Positions 43,874 to 53,635 are shown, counted from the first letter of the stretch. The stretch: 64,000 nt of DNA from Phaeodactylum tricornutum CCAP 1055/1 (GCF_000150955.2 NC_011693.1:360359-424358), one strand, 5' to 3'. A program made the numbers and translations. The notes: generated from the sequence alone by a model not told the origin.

Positions 43874-45847
43874 ATGACGATACCCGCGCGAAGTCGGAAA
43901 CGTCCGGCGGTGCTACCGAAAACTCACACGACGTCGACGCGATCGGCATGGAAATCGTCGTCGTCTTCCTCCGTCTCCGGACGTTTGTGTGTGCTGTTAG
44001 CGGCACTCTTTTGTTTCACTAGTTTTTCGCTTCTACCCATTCTGGTGCTGGATCGACACAGTGGGACTTTACCGATCCATTCGTTCGCCAGTACTGGTGC
44101 TGCGCCTCCCACAACAACCACAGCAAGTGGTGGTGGTGGTGGTAGTAGCAGTAGAACTCACGACACGAGGCCCCTACGCGTTCCCGTATCGGTGCACAAT
44201 CTCATTGGCAAGACGGAACACATACTGGCGCAACAAGTCGATAAGATTGTCCGGCACCCAACACCCAAGATCCCTCCATTGACTGTCGATGCTATCCCCG
44301 AGCCAGAACAACGCGATCCGCACATAGATTTGTCCTCGGGACTACCCAAGGCCATTCCGACTCATATTGATGAACTCCATCAGGATCCCAGTGACTGGAC
44401 CACAACGCAGCCCGTAGCCCGTGGAGTGGCTGGACGGACACTTGAGCAAACACCGGCACTCGTCGGTGCACAACGGGCACACATTGAATGCGACGTCAAC
44501 GTTGACAGTCTCGCCTATTGGAACGATCCCCAAGGGACGCGGGACGCCACCAATCTACTCTCCTCGTCGCCGTTCGCCGTGCCCACCGATCAGACGCGCT
44601 ACATTACATTTAGTCCCGATCATGGCGGATGGAACAACATTCGCATGAGTATGGAGATTATTTTCATTATTGCAGCCGTTACGGGACGGACACTGGTGCT
44701 GCCTCCCAAGGAACCACTCTACCTGCTCCACCACGGCCAGGGGAGTAAGCACCGGGGCTTTGGAGATTTCTTTCCGCTGAACAGTGCCGAATTTCAGAAA
44801 CGAGTCAACGTCATATCCATGGAGGAATTTTTGGCACGCAACGTGGTTACCATCCCGCCCGAACAGAAAACGGCCATCCTCGCCGCTGCCGATCACTGCG
44901 ACAAGCGCAAACTATCGTCGTCGTCCTGTGGTCCGATCGTCGACTTCCTCAATGACGTGGGACACAATCCCGGCCTTTCTGCGCTGCATTCGTGCCTCGT
45001 CTTTGACCAGGACAAGTACGCGGACGAAACTGGCAACGCCCAGCTCGATCCCGAAGTACAAGAATACGTGCACGAAGTATGCGGCCCCAAACGCGACGTG
45101 ATCTACTGGACGGCCGAACGGAACGAACCCCTATTGCTGCATTTCCACGCCGACGAAAAGGGCTACCGTCTTCTGTCGCACTTTTATTCCATGATCCACT
45201 TTACCGACCCCGCCCTGGAGAATCAGGTCAAGCGTTTCGTCCGCGATTTCCTGCACTACCACGACTCAATCTACTGCGCGGCGGGGAAAATCGTCAAGGC
45301 CGTCCAAGCCGAGGCGGTCACCCGCGGATTCGCCGTCGACCCGAACGGCGCCGGAGCCTACTCAGCTCTTCACGTGCGCCGAGGAGACCTGCAGTACAAA
45401 AAGGTCAAAATTCCCGCCGTCGAGTGGTACGAAAATACAAAGGAGCTCTGGCAGGAACGCGAAATTTTGTACGTGGCCACTGACGAACGGAACCACACGT
45501 TCTTCGACGATTTGGCCATCCATCACGATCTTCGCTACTTGGACGACTACTGGGATTTGGCCGGATTACAGGATTTGGATCCCAACTACATGGGAATGAT
45601 CGATACCATTGTGGCAAGTCGAGGAAGGATATTTGCGGGAACATGGTTCAGTACCTTTTCCGGATACATCAACCGATTACGTGGGTATCACGGAATGAGT
45701 ATGATGGATTCGTGGTATTCCTTTCTGCCGAAAAAGACGGCGGTTCACGAATGGAAAACGGTCGATACCATGGTGTACGCGTACGAGTACCCTGATGGAT
45801 GGATCGGTATCGATGGCGACGAACGACCGACTCGAGATGCCTTTTAG
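43874..45847 (+). CDS. GDP-fucose O-fucosyltransferase-like type II membrane protein
   Basis: 657 residues from ATG 43874. A Ser-rich cytosolic tail, a membrane anchor (about 38-58), a Gly/Ser-rich stem, then the catalytic part. It contains DHGGWNNIRMSMEII (from 249), equivalent to the GGFNNQR-like donor site of O-fucosyltransferases, and the HVRRGDLQ motif (from 500), whose Arg contacts GDP-fucose, followed by YVATDE. The family adds fucose to protein or glycan acceptors in ER or Golgi; the acceptor here is unknown. The frame opens upstream at a GTG, but the first ATG precedes the anchor properly. Confidence 0.8.
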   Translation: MTIPARSRKRPAVLPKTHTTSTRSAWKSSSSSSVSGRLCVLLAALFCFTSFSLLPILVLDRHSGTLPIHSFASTGAAPPTTTTASGGGGGSSSRTHDTRPLRVPVSVHNLIGKTEHILAQQVDKIVRHPTPKIPPLTVDAIPEPEQRDPHIDLSSGLPKAIPTHIDELHQDPSDWTTTQPVARGVAGRTLEQTPALVGAQRAHIECDVNVDSLAYWNDPQGTRDATNLLSSSPFAVPTDQTRYITFSPDHGGWNNIRMSMEIIFIIAAVTGRTLVLPPKEPLYLLHHGQGSKHRGFGDFFPLNSAEFQKRVNVISMEEFLARNVVTIPPEQKTAILAAADHCDKRKLSSSSCGPIVDFLNDVGHNPGLSALHSCLVFDQDKYADETGNAQLDPEVQEYVHEVCGPKRDVIYWTAERNEPLLLHFHADEKGYRLLSHFYSMIHFTDPALENQVKRFVRDFLHYHDSIYCAAGKIVKAVQAEAVTRGFAVDPNGAGAYSALHVRRGDLQYKKVKIPAVEWYENTKELWQEREILYVATDERNHTFFDDLAIHHDLRYLDDYWDLAGLQDLDPNYMGMIDTIVASRGRIFAGTWFSTFSGYINRLRGYHGMSMMDSWYSFLPKKTAVHEWKTVDTMVYAYEYPDGWIGIDGDERPTRDAF

Positions 45848-46034
45848 ACGACTGCTGGACACCGCACCTTATTGGTGACTTGAAGCAAGATATGATGCTG
45901 ATGCCGATGTTTTTGTTAAATCTACGACACCAATTAGTATTGTAGAAAGCGTGATAGTGCGTGGTACGGTCATTATCGGAACCAAGAAAAGCGTTGCGAA
46001 ACTCAAGGAATAGTGAGACATAAAATACTTTCGT

Positions 46035-48953
46035 TCAGATTCCAAAAATTTGCTTCTTGATTCGATTTAGAAGATCGAAAGTAGCTTTGGTAACATTTTG
46101 GAGGCTTTGATTGACATCAGTCAGAGCCAAGATTCGTGCCTCGTTCTGTTTCCGGTCCATCTCGGCGCCTTGTAGATCAGTCCGAGCCTTGCTAAGTTCT
46201 GCTTCCTTGTTCTCGAGGCGACCTTGCAAATCAAACTTTACGCGTCGAACCTCTTCTTGTCCGAGTTTGTTGGCTTCCTGGACCCTTTGCTGACTTTCAT
46301 GCTGCAGCTCTTCGACTCTCTGCTTAGCGACGGCGAGGTCGTCGGATCGAGAATCGCGTTCCGCGTTATACCGATTCTCAAGATCTCGGATAGTCGCAGC
46401 AGACTCGCTTTGAAGACGGCTCAATTCATTTTCGAGCTCGCTGCGGCGTGCCGAGTAAACCTGGGCGCGTTTCGATTCCTGATCCGTTAGTTCCTTTTGC
46501 TGTTGCAGCTTGACCGATAGATCATCGAGCTCTTTCTGAAATCCCATTTTGATACCTTCGACACGTTTCTCTTTGTCCAAAAGCTCGGACTCCTTACTTG
46601 AACGATACGCCTGATAATCGGTTGCCAGTGTATCCAACTTCACACGTAGCTCTGTCTCCTGGCGCTCGTACTGAGCCTTCAACTGTGCGATGGTGACATG
46701 GTACTCCTGGTCTTTTCGTTTCAAGCTGTTGATCATTGCATCCACCTGAACTTCCATCTCTTCCAAATCTGGAATACCGTAGTCAATAGATATAGAGTTC
46801 AAATCGGCAATTAATCCCTCTGTCACCTTGACAGTTGCATGGGGGTCACCGGGGGGTGCATGTGGAACCAGCAAACCTGTGCCATCAAGTTTCCGATTTG
46901 TATCGGCCCGTTCTATCGCGAGACTATCGAACGAAGTGACAAGCGACTGTGTCCCCGTTTCAGATGGGCTTAAAGATAATATAGGCGCCGGATTCGTAGC
47001 GACAAGGGGCAATGTAAAAGGTATCGGACCCGACCGACTGTCATCTTCACGATTCATGGAAGCCCACTCCTTCGCCAAGTTTCCGTACACATTGGCACCA
47101 GCCGCCGGTGTAGCAGGTACCGGATTGGACGCCTGTGTCACAGCAGCAGGAGCCGGAGGAGTATGTGGAGCCTGCATCGGCATCGGCGCCGGACCCGACC
47201 GACTGTCGTCCTCACGATTCATCGAAGCCCACTCCTTAGCCAAGTTTCCGTACACATTGGCACCAGCCGCCGGTGTAGCAGGTACCGGATTCGACGCCTG
47301 TGACACAGCAGCAGGAGCCGGAGGAGCACGTGGAGCCGGCATCGGCATCGGTGCCGGACCCGACCGACTGTCATCTTCACGATTCATGGAAGCCCACTCC
47401 TTCGCCAAGTTCCCGTAGATATTGGCACCGGCCGATGATGAAACAGGTACCGGATTGGACGCCTGTGTAACAGCAGCAGGAGCCGGAAGAGCATGTGGAG
47501 CCGGCATCGGCATCGGCGCCGGACCCGACCGACTGTCGTCCTCACGGTTCATCGAAGCCCACTCCTTAGCCAAGTTTCCGTACACATTGGCACCAGCCGC
47601 CGGTGTAGCAGGTACCGGATTGGACGCCTGTGTCACAGCAGCAGGAGCCGGAGGAGTATGTGGAGCCTGCATCGGCATCGGTGCCGGACCTGACCGACTA
47701 TCGTCCTCGCGGTTCATCGAAGCCCACTCCTTTGCCAAGTTTCCGTACACATTGGCACCAGCCGCCGGTGTAGCAGGTACCGGATTGGACGCCTGTGTCA
47801 CAGCAGCAGGAGCCGGAGGAGCACGTGGAGCCGGCATCGGCATCGGTGCCGGACCTGACCCACTATCGTCCTCGCGGTTCATCGAAGCCCACTCCTTTGC
47901 CAAGTTCCCGTACACATTGGCACCAGCCGATGATGAAACAGGTACCGGATTGGACGCCTGTGTAACAGCAGCAGGAGCCGGAAGAGCATGTGGAGCCGGC
48001 ATCGGCATCGGCGCCGGACCCGACCGACTGTCGTCTTCACGGTTCATCGATGCCCACTCCTTCGCCAAGTTTCCGTACACATTGGCACCAGCCGCCGGTG
48101 TAGCAGGTACCGGATTGGACGCCTGTGTCACAGCAGCAGGAGCCGGAGGAGTACGTGGAGCCGGCATCGGCATCGGTGCCGGACCTGACCGACTATCGTC
48201 CTCACGGTTCATCGATGCCCACTCCTTCGCCAAGTTTCCGTACACATTGGCACCAGCCGCCGGTGTAGCAGGTACCGGATTGGACGCCTGTGACACAGCA
48301 GCAGGAGCCGGAGGAGTACGTGGAGCCGGCATCGGCATCGGTGCCGGACCTGACCGACTATCGTCCTCACGGTTCATCGATGCCCACTCCTTCGCCAAGT
48401 TTCCGTACACATTGGCACCAGCCGCCGGTGTAGCAGGTACCGGATTGGACGCCTGTGACACAGCAGCAGGAGCCGGAGGAGTACGTGGAGCCGGCATCGG
48501 CATCGGTGCCGGACCTGACCGACTATCGTCCTCACGGTTCATCGATGCCCACTCCTTGGCCAAGTTTTTGTATTCGTTGTGACTGCTAGGGGCAGAGCCG
48601 TTGATGGGCGATGCGGTCAACGCTGTATCTGGAGCCCTGTTGGATTGTTGTTGGGGTGCCACGAGCGGTTTGTCAATTTTTGTCTTACCGGATGGTTCTG
48701 AAGCGTTATCGGTGTCTCGATTGAGAGTCGCCCATTCTCGAGCCAGAGTGCTCATCCCAGCTTCACTAAACAGACGAGTGTTTCCGGCGGGCTGGAACAA
48801 GTGCGCCGCCTCCAGTTTTTTGTATGCCGTACCACGAGGTAGGCCGAATGCATTCTTTCGGTAGGTGTTTTTTGTGACGGAGAAGCCGTTAACAAAAGAG
48901 CAGAAAGGAGAGATGAGGATCGAAGTCCCAATACAAGTTTGATAGTATCTCAT
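46035..48953 (-). CDS. Secreted/plastid EW-motif repeat protein with C-terminal coiled coil
   Basis: 972 residues from ATG 48953, single exon. The N-terminal signal peptide ends FVNG/FSV, the diatom plastid pattern. A degenerate motif copy (MSTLAREWATLN, 67-78) is followed by ten 55-residue repeats (about 127-645). Each has YGNLAKEWASMNREDDS plus a Pro/Ala/Met linker, and a last degenerate copy follows near 673. Residues 727-972 form a long coiled coil. It shares the EW motif with PYCO1 and with the genes at 49774 and 51269, and its coiled-coil start (MEVQVDAMINSLKRKD) with the gene at 51269. I propose a multivalent pyrenoid scaffold; this is inference. Confidence 0.85.
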   Translation of the reverse strand: MRYYQTCIGTSILISPFCSFVNGFSVTKNTYRKNAFGLPRGTAYKKLEAAHLFQPAGNTRLFSEAGMSTLAREWATLNRDTDNASEPSGKTKIDKPLVAPQQQSNRAPDTALTASPINGSAPSSHNEYKNLAKEWASMNREDDSRSGPAPMPMPAPRTPPAPAAVSQASNPVPATPAAGANVYGNLAKEWASMNREDDSRSGPAPMPMPAPRTPPAPAAVSQASNPVPATPAAGANVYGNLAKEWASMNREDDSRSGPAPMPMPAPRTPPAPAAVTQASNPVPATPAAGANVYGNLAKEWASMNREDDSRSGPAPMPMPAPHALPAPAAVTQASNPVPVSSSAGANVYGNLAKEWASMNREDDSGSGPAPMPMPAPRAPPAPAAVTQASNPVPATPAAGANVYGNLAKEWASMNREDDSRSGPAPMPMQAPHTPPAPAAVTQASNPVPATPAAGANVYGNLAKEWASMNREDDSRSGPAPMPMPAPHALPAPAAVTQASNPVPVSSSAGANIYGNLAKEWASMNREDDSRSGPAPMPMPAPRAPPAPAAVSQASNPVPATPAAGANVYGNLAKEWASMNREDDSRSGPAPMPMQAPHTPPAPAAVTQASNPVPATPAAGANVYGNLAKEWASMNREDDSRSGPIPFTLPLVATNPAPILSLSPSETGTQSLVTSFDSLAIERADTNRKLDGTGLLVPHAPPGDPHATVKVTEGLIADLNSISIDYGIPDLEEMEVQVDAMINSLKRKDQEYHVTIAQLKAQYERQETELRVKLDTLATDYQAYRSSKESELLDKEKRVEGIKMGFQKELDDLSVKLQQQKELTDQESKRAQVYSARRSELENELSRLQSESAATIRDLENRYNAERDSRSDDLAVAKQRVEELQHESQQRVQEANKLGQEEVRRVKFDLQGRLENKEAELSKARTDLQGAEMDRKQNEARILALTDVNQSLQNVTKATFDLLNRIKKQIFGI
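47025..48575 (-). repeat. 165-bp coding tandem repeat array, nine full units plus a partial tenth
   Basis: In-frame 55-codon units. Units 4-6 (48080-47586) and 7-9 (47585-47091) form a higher-order 495-bp duplication recognisable from the same order of variants: HALPAP with VSSSAG, RAPPAP, QAPHTPP. The opposite strand is accidentally open because of the repeat composition. Confidence 0.92.
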
Positions 48954-49773
48954 GCTGTATGACTGTGGGTGCTGTCGATGCTGTTAGCAAAGGCGAGTCA
49001 GAAGGAGGCGACGATCTCTTTGCTTTTGGATCTCGAACGGTGCCAATATGATTGTTAGTCTCACTTTTGAAATCCCGGAGGAAGGGTCGAAAAGTATGTA
49101 GAGGCAGGCTTGCTGACAGTGAGCACCGACGAAAGTACGACAAAAGCTATTGGTCGGTATCTTCTGTCCGTTTCATTGTGGAATGTCGGATAGTCAAGTT
49201 CAAATCCGTTTCCCTCTCTAGTCGATCGACTCGTGCTGACTGGGAGTTTGTGCTTCCATCCGTGTCGTACGGACCAGAACCCCTGACCCTCCTTCACGTA
49301 ATCCAGGACGACGTTAGACCGCTAACCGTAAGTGTGTGAAATCCCAACGGTATTCAGAGTCACAGTCAATCGCTAACCGCAAGGTGTCAACATCTTCCCC
49401 ATCGTGGGGCTGTACGACGAGCTAGAGCGCGTTCGGTGTTCCGTTCCACTCCCTGCCCCACTAGAACAAGAAGCCTCCACCGCGTGCTACCCCGTACGAT
49501 AGAAAGCACTACTGGCACCTCTTTACGACACGAAACAAGGCAGTCTGCGCAATTCTATTCAAAAGAAGCTTTAGGTAACAATTGTGGGTTTGGCTAGATT
49601 ACATCCGCATACTCTAGCGATTCCACCTCTTTCCAAACCTAACCAGGTATTCCAGTCCGTTGCTAACAGTCCATTTACAGTTTTCTTTCAACTTACAGTT
49701 AGCGACCCATAAAGAGTAGACAGTTGTTGTTTGTAGTTCTTTGGCAGTGTTTTGTTATCTAAGTAAAATAAAA
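48954..49773. other. Upstream region of the EW-repeat gene
   Basis: About 0.8 kb with TGACTGTGGG just before the ATG (about 48960), CTGACAGTGAG (about 49113) and CACAGTCAATCG (about 49363). No gene recognised. Confidence 0.5.
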
Positions 49774-50466
49774 TTAGAAAGCAGCACTCGGGTTTCCGAC
49801 GTTCATGCTACCCCACTCGGCGGCCAAGTTTCCGTAGGCGTTCGAACTGGACTGGGTTTGTTGAGGTGCACTGTAGCTGTCGCTGATCGGGGCGGCCGCA
49901 GCCGGATTGTAACCAGTGCCCATGGCTCCAGTGTTGGTGGCTCCGAAAGAATTTCCGCCAAATCCCGCCGAGGATCCACCACGCGGAGACCACTTGGTGG
50001 GTGCGTAGTTCTTGGCAGGGCCCGAGCTACTGCTAACTGCTCCCGGCATGGAATTGTAGGCCGGTGGCGGGTTGCTGGGGGCGGGCGTGTACGAAGAAGC
50101 TCCGTACGAGTTGTTGTTGTTATTGTTGTTGGCGGCAGCGTACATGTTGGACTGTTGCGTGTAAGGGTCGACGGCCTGTTGCGAGTAGGCAGCGTTGGAC
50201 TGTTGCGTGTAAGCGTCGTTGGAGCTTCCGTATCCGTTGGAAGCCGGGGCAGCCGCACCCGGATTGTATCCGGTTCCCAAAGAACCAGTTCCTCCGACGG
50301 GAGCAGGAGTACTCCAGGAGTTTCCGCCGTAGCCACCGCCAGACTTCCAGGACGCCGTCGTGGGACGGTACTTGAACAAGGAAGTATCGGGACGGCCTTG
50401 GTTAGGGGTCGTGAATGCAACGGCAGATCCGGCAACGAGTGTGAGTGTGGCAACTTTGAGATTCAT
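49774..50466 (-). CDS. Mini-PYCO1: plastid-targeted single-KWSP disordered protein
   Basis: 230 residues from ATG 50466. The signal peptide ends SAVA/FTTP, a textbook diatom plastid site. The rest is low-complexity Gly/Ser/Ala/Tyr/Gln/Asn, prion-like. It has one Rubisco-sticker-like motif, NYAPTKWSPRGGSS (KWSP at 158-161), two GTGYNP repeats, YNSMPG, and ends NAYGNLAAEWGSMN plus SAAF (209-230), nearly identical to the PYCO1 C-terminus. Also W40 in TTASWKSGG matches the N-terminal TTWKTG of PYCO1. It is a short paralogue of PYCO1 and likely a pyrenoid component. The longer frame upstream of the ATG has no signal peptide. Confidence 0.85.
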   Translation of the reverse strand: MNLKVATLTLVAGSAVAFTTPNQGRPDTSLFKYRPTTASWKSGGGYGGNSWSTPAPVGGTGSLGTGYNPGAAAPASNGYGSSNDAYTQQSNAAYSQQAVDPYTQQSNMYAAANNNNNNNSYGASSYTPAPSNPPPAYNSMPGAVSSSSGPAKNYAPTKWSPRGGSSAGFGGNSFGATNTGAMGTGYNPAAAAPISDSYSAPQQTQSSSNAYGNLAAEWGSMNVGNPSAAF

Positions 50467-51268
50467 GTTAATGTAAGAGTAATCGGTAGTTGGGTAATAA
50501 TAAGAGGTGAGAATACGAGGTGCACAAAGGGCAACTTTGTGTAGGTCTACAGTTGACGACGACACCGAGAAGCAGCGAGTGGGGGATTGTACGGCACGTA
50601 CAAATTCTCGGTGCATGCGTAGTATCTTTCCGGGCTTCGCGCGTGAACAGTAAAAACTGGAACACGCTACCAACGACCTCCTTTCATTTCGTGGCCAGTG
50701 ACGATTGCGCAAAAAGACCCTATCAGATGACAAACGTACGCGTCCCATTTCGAGACTACGTTGCGTTCGACGCCAGACGCTGACGTAATTGCCCCTGTAG
50801 AAACAGTACCATTATCAACGAGGATTCCTCGGACAACGACAGTAGGTGGGACCAACGTCGGTACCATGCCACATAACGTCGTTCCACTGACCTAATTCAA
50901 ATGTAGCCAATCAAAGTTATAGTTTTCCATAAGTAGAATGTCAGGTGTGTGAACACGCATATGTTGGTATGGACAGTTTTGAGTTACTGTGAGTGGATGC
51001 TCCTTCCGTCTGACCTATTCGACAACATATTTAGGACCTTTTTGGTCGTAGTCTGGTTCGGGATTTCAAAATTTCGCCCCGTCTCATTTCCCGAACTCCG
51101 TGGAATTCTGGGATCGGGAACAGGCATCTTTGGCACGTCCATCGAGGACGCTGCCGTATGGATTGGCAATTGACTTTGAGTAGACAAGTGTCTCTCAACG
51201 GGACACGCCAAGAGATGATGTCGAAAGCGGTATAACAACAACAGGAACAACACAACAATCATTTGGAA
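50467..51268. other. Intergenic region upstream of mini-PYCO1
   Basis: About 0.8 kb. CTACAGTTGACGACG (about 50549) and TTACTGTGAGTGG (about 50983) are present. Small open frames lack domains. Confidence 0.5.
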
Positions 51269-53635
51269 TTATTGCTTAGCGTAGCTCTTTACAAACTCCT
51301 CGGAATACTCACCCCAAGGGATACTGTCGGATGACAACTTCTTCAGCGATTTCTTGGGGGAAACCCTTGTAGTCACAACTTCTATGGATTTAACTGTTTC
51401 CGTCAAAGGCTCGGCTGATCTCGCTGATTCGGTGGTTTCGACAGGCTCGGGAGATGCCTGCGAAGGTGCTCCACGAGGCTCGTCGTCTGCTTTGATACGA
51501 ACGGCCGGAGTTGCTGACGAAGGTTTCGAACGTTCCTGTTTCACACGTTCCGGTCCAATCGGAAGAGCCTTGCTACTAGCCGCGCCGGTACTTGATTCGG
51601 GAAACGCACGTTCCTTCAGAGTCGACGCCGCGGATCCGACCGACCGTCCGGTGTCCCACACCGCGGGAGGCACTTCCAAGCCAACGTACACTGGGACACA
51701 CAGGGCCAATGCAATCAAAAACGTGGCGCTCCATCCCAGCGATCCCTTCGTTTTACGTAGCTCTTTATCTTTAGCTTTCAACTCTGTCGACAGGCTTTCG
51801 GAAACTTTCTTGACTTCCTCCTGTCGGTCCTTATAGGCATCGCGCACCCAGCGTCGCCCTGTGCGAAACATTTCCTGAAAGCGTTCGTACGCCAATCGCT
51901 GTTCCTTTAGTCGTGCTTTTTGTTCGGCTTCGTACAAGGCCTTGAATTCGTCCATCGCCTTCGTAGAGTTAGTCTTGAGGATGGCTAATTCCCGTTCCGT
52001 TTCCAGTCTTCGTTGAAAAAACTGGGCCGCTTTTTCGCTTTCCGTTTTGGTGAGTTCCACTTGTTGCGTCAGTTTCGTCTGCAACTCGGCCACTTCCCGT
52101 TGCAAACGAGACTGAACTTCACTCGCAGCCTGTAACTCCTGCGTGTGATCGTCTCGTGTCCGTGTCTGAAATTGCTGATACTCTGCCTCCAACTTTTGCA
52201 GCTGTTGCTGCAGGGCCGCCTCTTTTTGACCGTATTCTGACTGCAATCGTTGCATTGTGCTGCGGTAGTCGGCATCCTTGGCTTTAAAGGTCTCGACCAT
52301 GGCGCCGACTCGTTGTTGTAAAGTTGGCAAATCTACCGCTTCCGTCGACAGGGGTCCACCGAGGGTTTCATCGTGAACTTTATGCAGAAGCTGCAAACTT
52401 CCGTCGGCCAAACTCTGCATATAGGCCGTGTGCGCCTGTAAGTCGGCCAATTGGGCATCCTTTTGGCGTAATCCTTCGCTGGCTTGTTCCAACGCATTCT
52501 GCGATTCCAGGACCTCTTCCGTTTTTTGAATGAGTTGAAATGTATAGTCCGTCCATTCCCGATTCAACTGCTGCTGGCCTTCGTTCAAGGCATCAAGGAG
52601 CATATCGCGGGTTTGCAGTTCCATTCTACCAATATCTTCTTGCGCCTTTTGGACTTCACGATAGCGGGCGTCCCGTTCGGCAAAGAATTTGGTACGGAAT
52701 TCGTCAATCATAAGTGTGGATTCCTTTTGCAGGTCCAAAAGTTGATTTTCCAGTTTGGTCTTGAGCGTTACCATATCTTGAAGGCTTTGTGATTCCTCCA
52801 AGGCGGTCTGTTTGTACTGTTGCACCGTTGCTTGCAGGTCCTGGACCTGGCGTTGCCACGCCGCTTGTGCCGCCACGGTGGCTTGCCGATCGGCCTGAGA
52901 TTGCTGCGATGCGGTGGCCTTGAACTCCTGGTATTCCGTTTGAAGGGCCTGCAGTTGGCCCTGTAGCGTATTTTGTAGGACGGAAGAGTCCTGTTCCAGT
53001 TTGCGAATGGTAGTCTGGTACGTAGCGTCTTTGACTTTCATACTATCGATCATGTCCATGATTTCCGACTCCAGTTCTTCGAGGCGGGATAAGTTTTCTT
53101 TGGCGTCGCGGCTCATGATCGCGAGTTCTTCCAAAGATGGTGTGTTTGTAGAGGGAGATATGGGGGTCGCGGATGCACTGTGGAGGGAATTACCGCCTTG
53201 ACTCGGCGGTTGAAAGACTGGTGGTGCCATCGTAGCAACCCCGGCACCATCATCATTGTCGCTATTGATACTTCCCCACTCGTGTGCCAGTTGACTCCAG
53301 GGATTCGCGTCGCTGTCGATCGCCGCTACTGTTGACTTTATAGGAAGAGGATTGACCGGAGGATCCGGTGTTGGATTTTGCTGTCGTACGGCACGTTCAT
53401 AGGCGGACATGGTATCGTCGTCCGAATGGCTGGAGAAGCGTGGAGTTGTTGTCGATGTTGTTCTGATGGTAGTTGTTATGATGGAGAGACGTCTTCGGCT
53501 CGTTACCGTCGCACTTTGATTCCGCCTCCGCCGCGGTTTTAGATCCAAGCGGAAGCCATCTGTTGGCGGTGTCGTCCAGGTGGTGGTGGCGGCTGCCACG
53601 AAGACGGCCGTTGTCAATCCAGCTCGGGTCGTCAT
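51269..53635 (-). CDS. EW-motif coiled-coil protein with C-terminal membrane helix
   Basis: 788 residues from ATG 53635, single exon. The N-terminus is Thr/Ala-rich and hydrophobic, ending TTPPTDG/FRLDL (Gly then Phe), followed by Arg-rich transit-like sequence. One EW-type motif, PWSQLAHEWGSIN, is at 112-124. Residues of about 165-630 are long coiled coils with two related modules (IMDMIDSMKVKDATY and VGAMVETFKAKDADY), each like the module in the 972-residue neighbour. A single membrane helix (about 633-655, ATFLIALALCVPVYVGL) precedes a disordered tail of 133 residues. I infer a tether between a membrane, perhaps thylakoid, and a matrix that binds the EW motif. Confidence 0.82.
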   Translation of the reverse strand: MTTRAGLTTAVFVAAATTTWTTPPTDGFRLDLKPRRRRNQSATVTSRRRLSIITTTIRTTSTTTPRFSSHSDDDTMSAYERAVRQQNPTPDPPVNPLPIKSTVAAIDSDANPWSQLAHEWGSINSDNDDGAGVATMAPPVFQPPSQGGNSLHSASATPISPSTNTPSLEELAIMSRDAKENLSRLEELESEIMDMIDSMKVKDATYQTTIRKLEQDSSVLQNTLQGQLQALQTEYQEFKATASQQSQADRQATVAAQAAWQRQVQDLQATVQQYKQTALEESQSLQDMVTLKTKLENQLLDLQKESTLMIDEFRTKFFAERDARYREVQKAQEDIGRMELQTRDMLLDALNEGQQQLNREWTDYTFQLIQKTEEVLESQNALEQASEGLRQKDAQLADLQAHTAYMQSLADGSLQLLHKVHDETLGGPLSTEAVDLPTLQQRVGAMVETFKAKDADYRSTMQRLQSEYGQKEAALQQQLQKLEAEYQQFQTRTRDDHTQELQAASEVQSRLQREVAELQTKLTQQVELTKTESEKAAQFFQRRLETERELAILKTNSTKAMDEFKALYEAEQKARLKEQRLAYERFQEMFRTGRRWVRDAYKDRQEEVKKVSESLSTELKAKDKELRKTKGSLGWSATFLIALALCVPVYVGLEVPPAVWDTGRSVGSAASTLKERAFPESSTGAASSKALPIGPERVKQERSKPSSATPAVRIKADDEPRGAPSQASPEPVETTESARSAEPLTETVKSIEVVTTRVSPKKSLKKLSSDSIPWGEYSEEFVKSYAKQ

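Noticed and set aside
47422-48582. 386-codon plus-strand open frame across the EW repeat array (also 46828-47418)
   Set aside because: It is the antisense of the in-frame 165-bp repeats. It is open only because one unit is open, and it starts and ends inside the array with no signal peptide.
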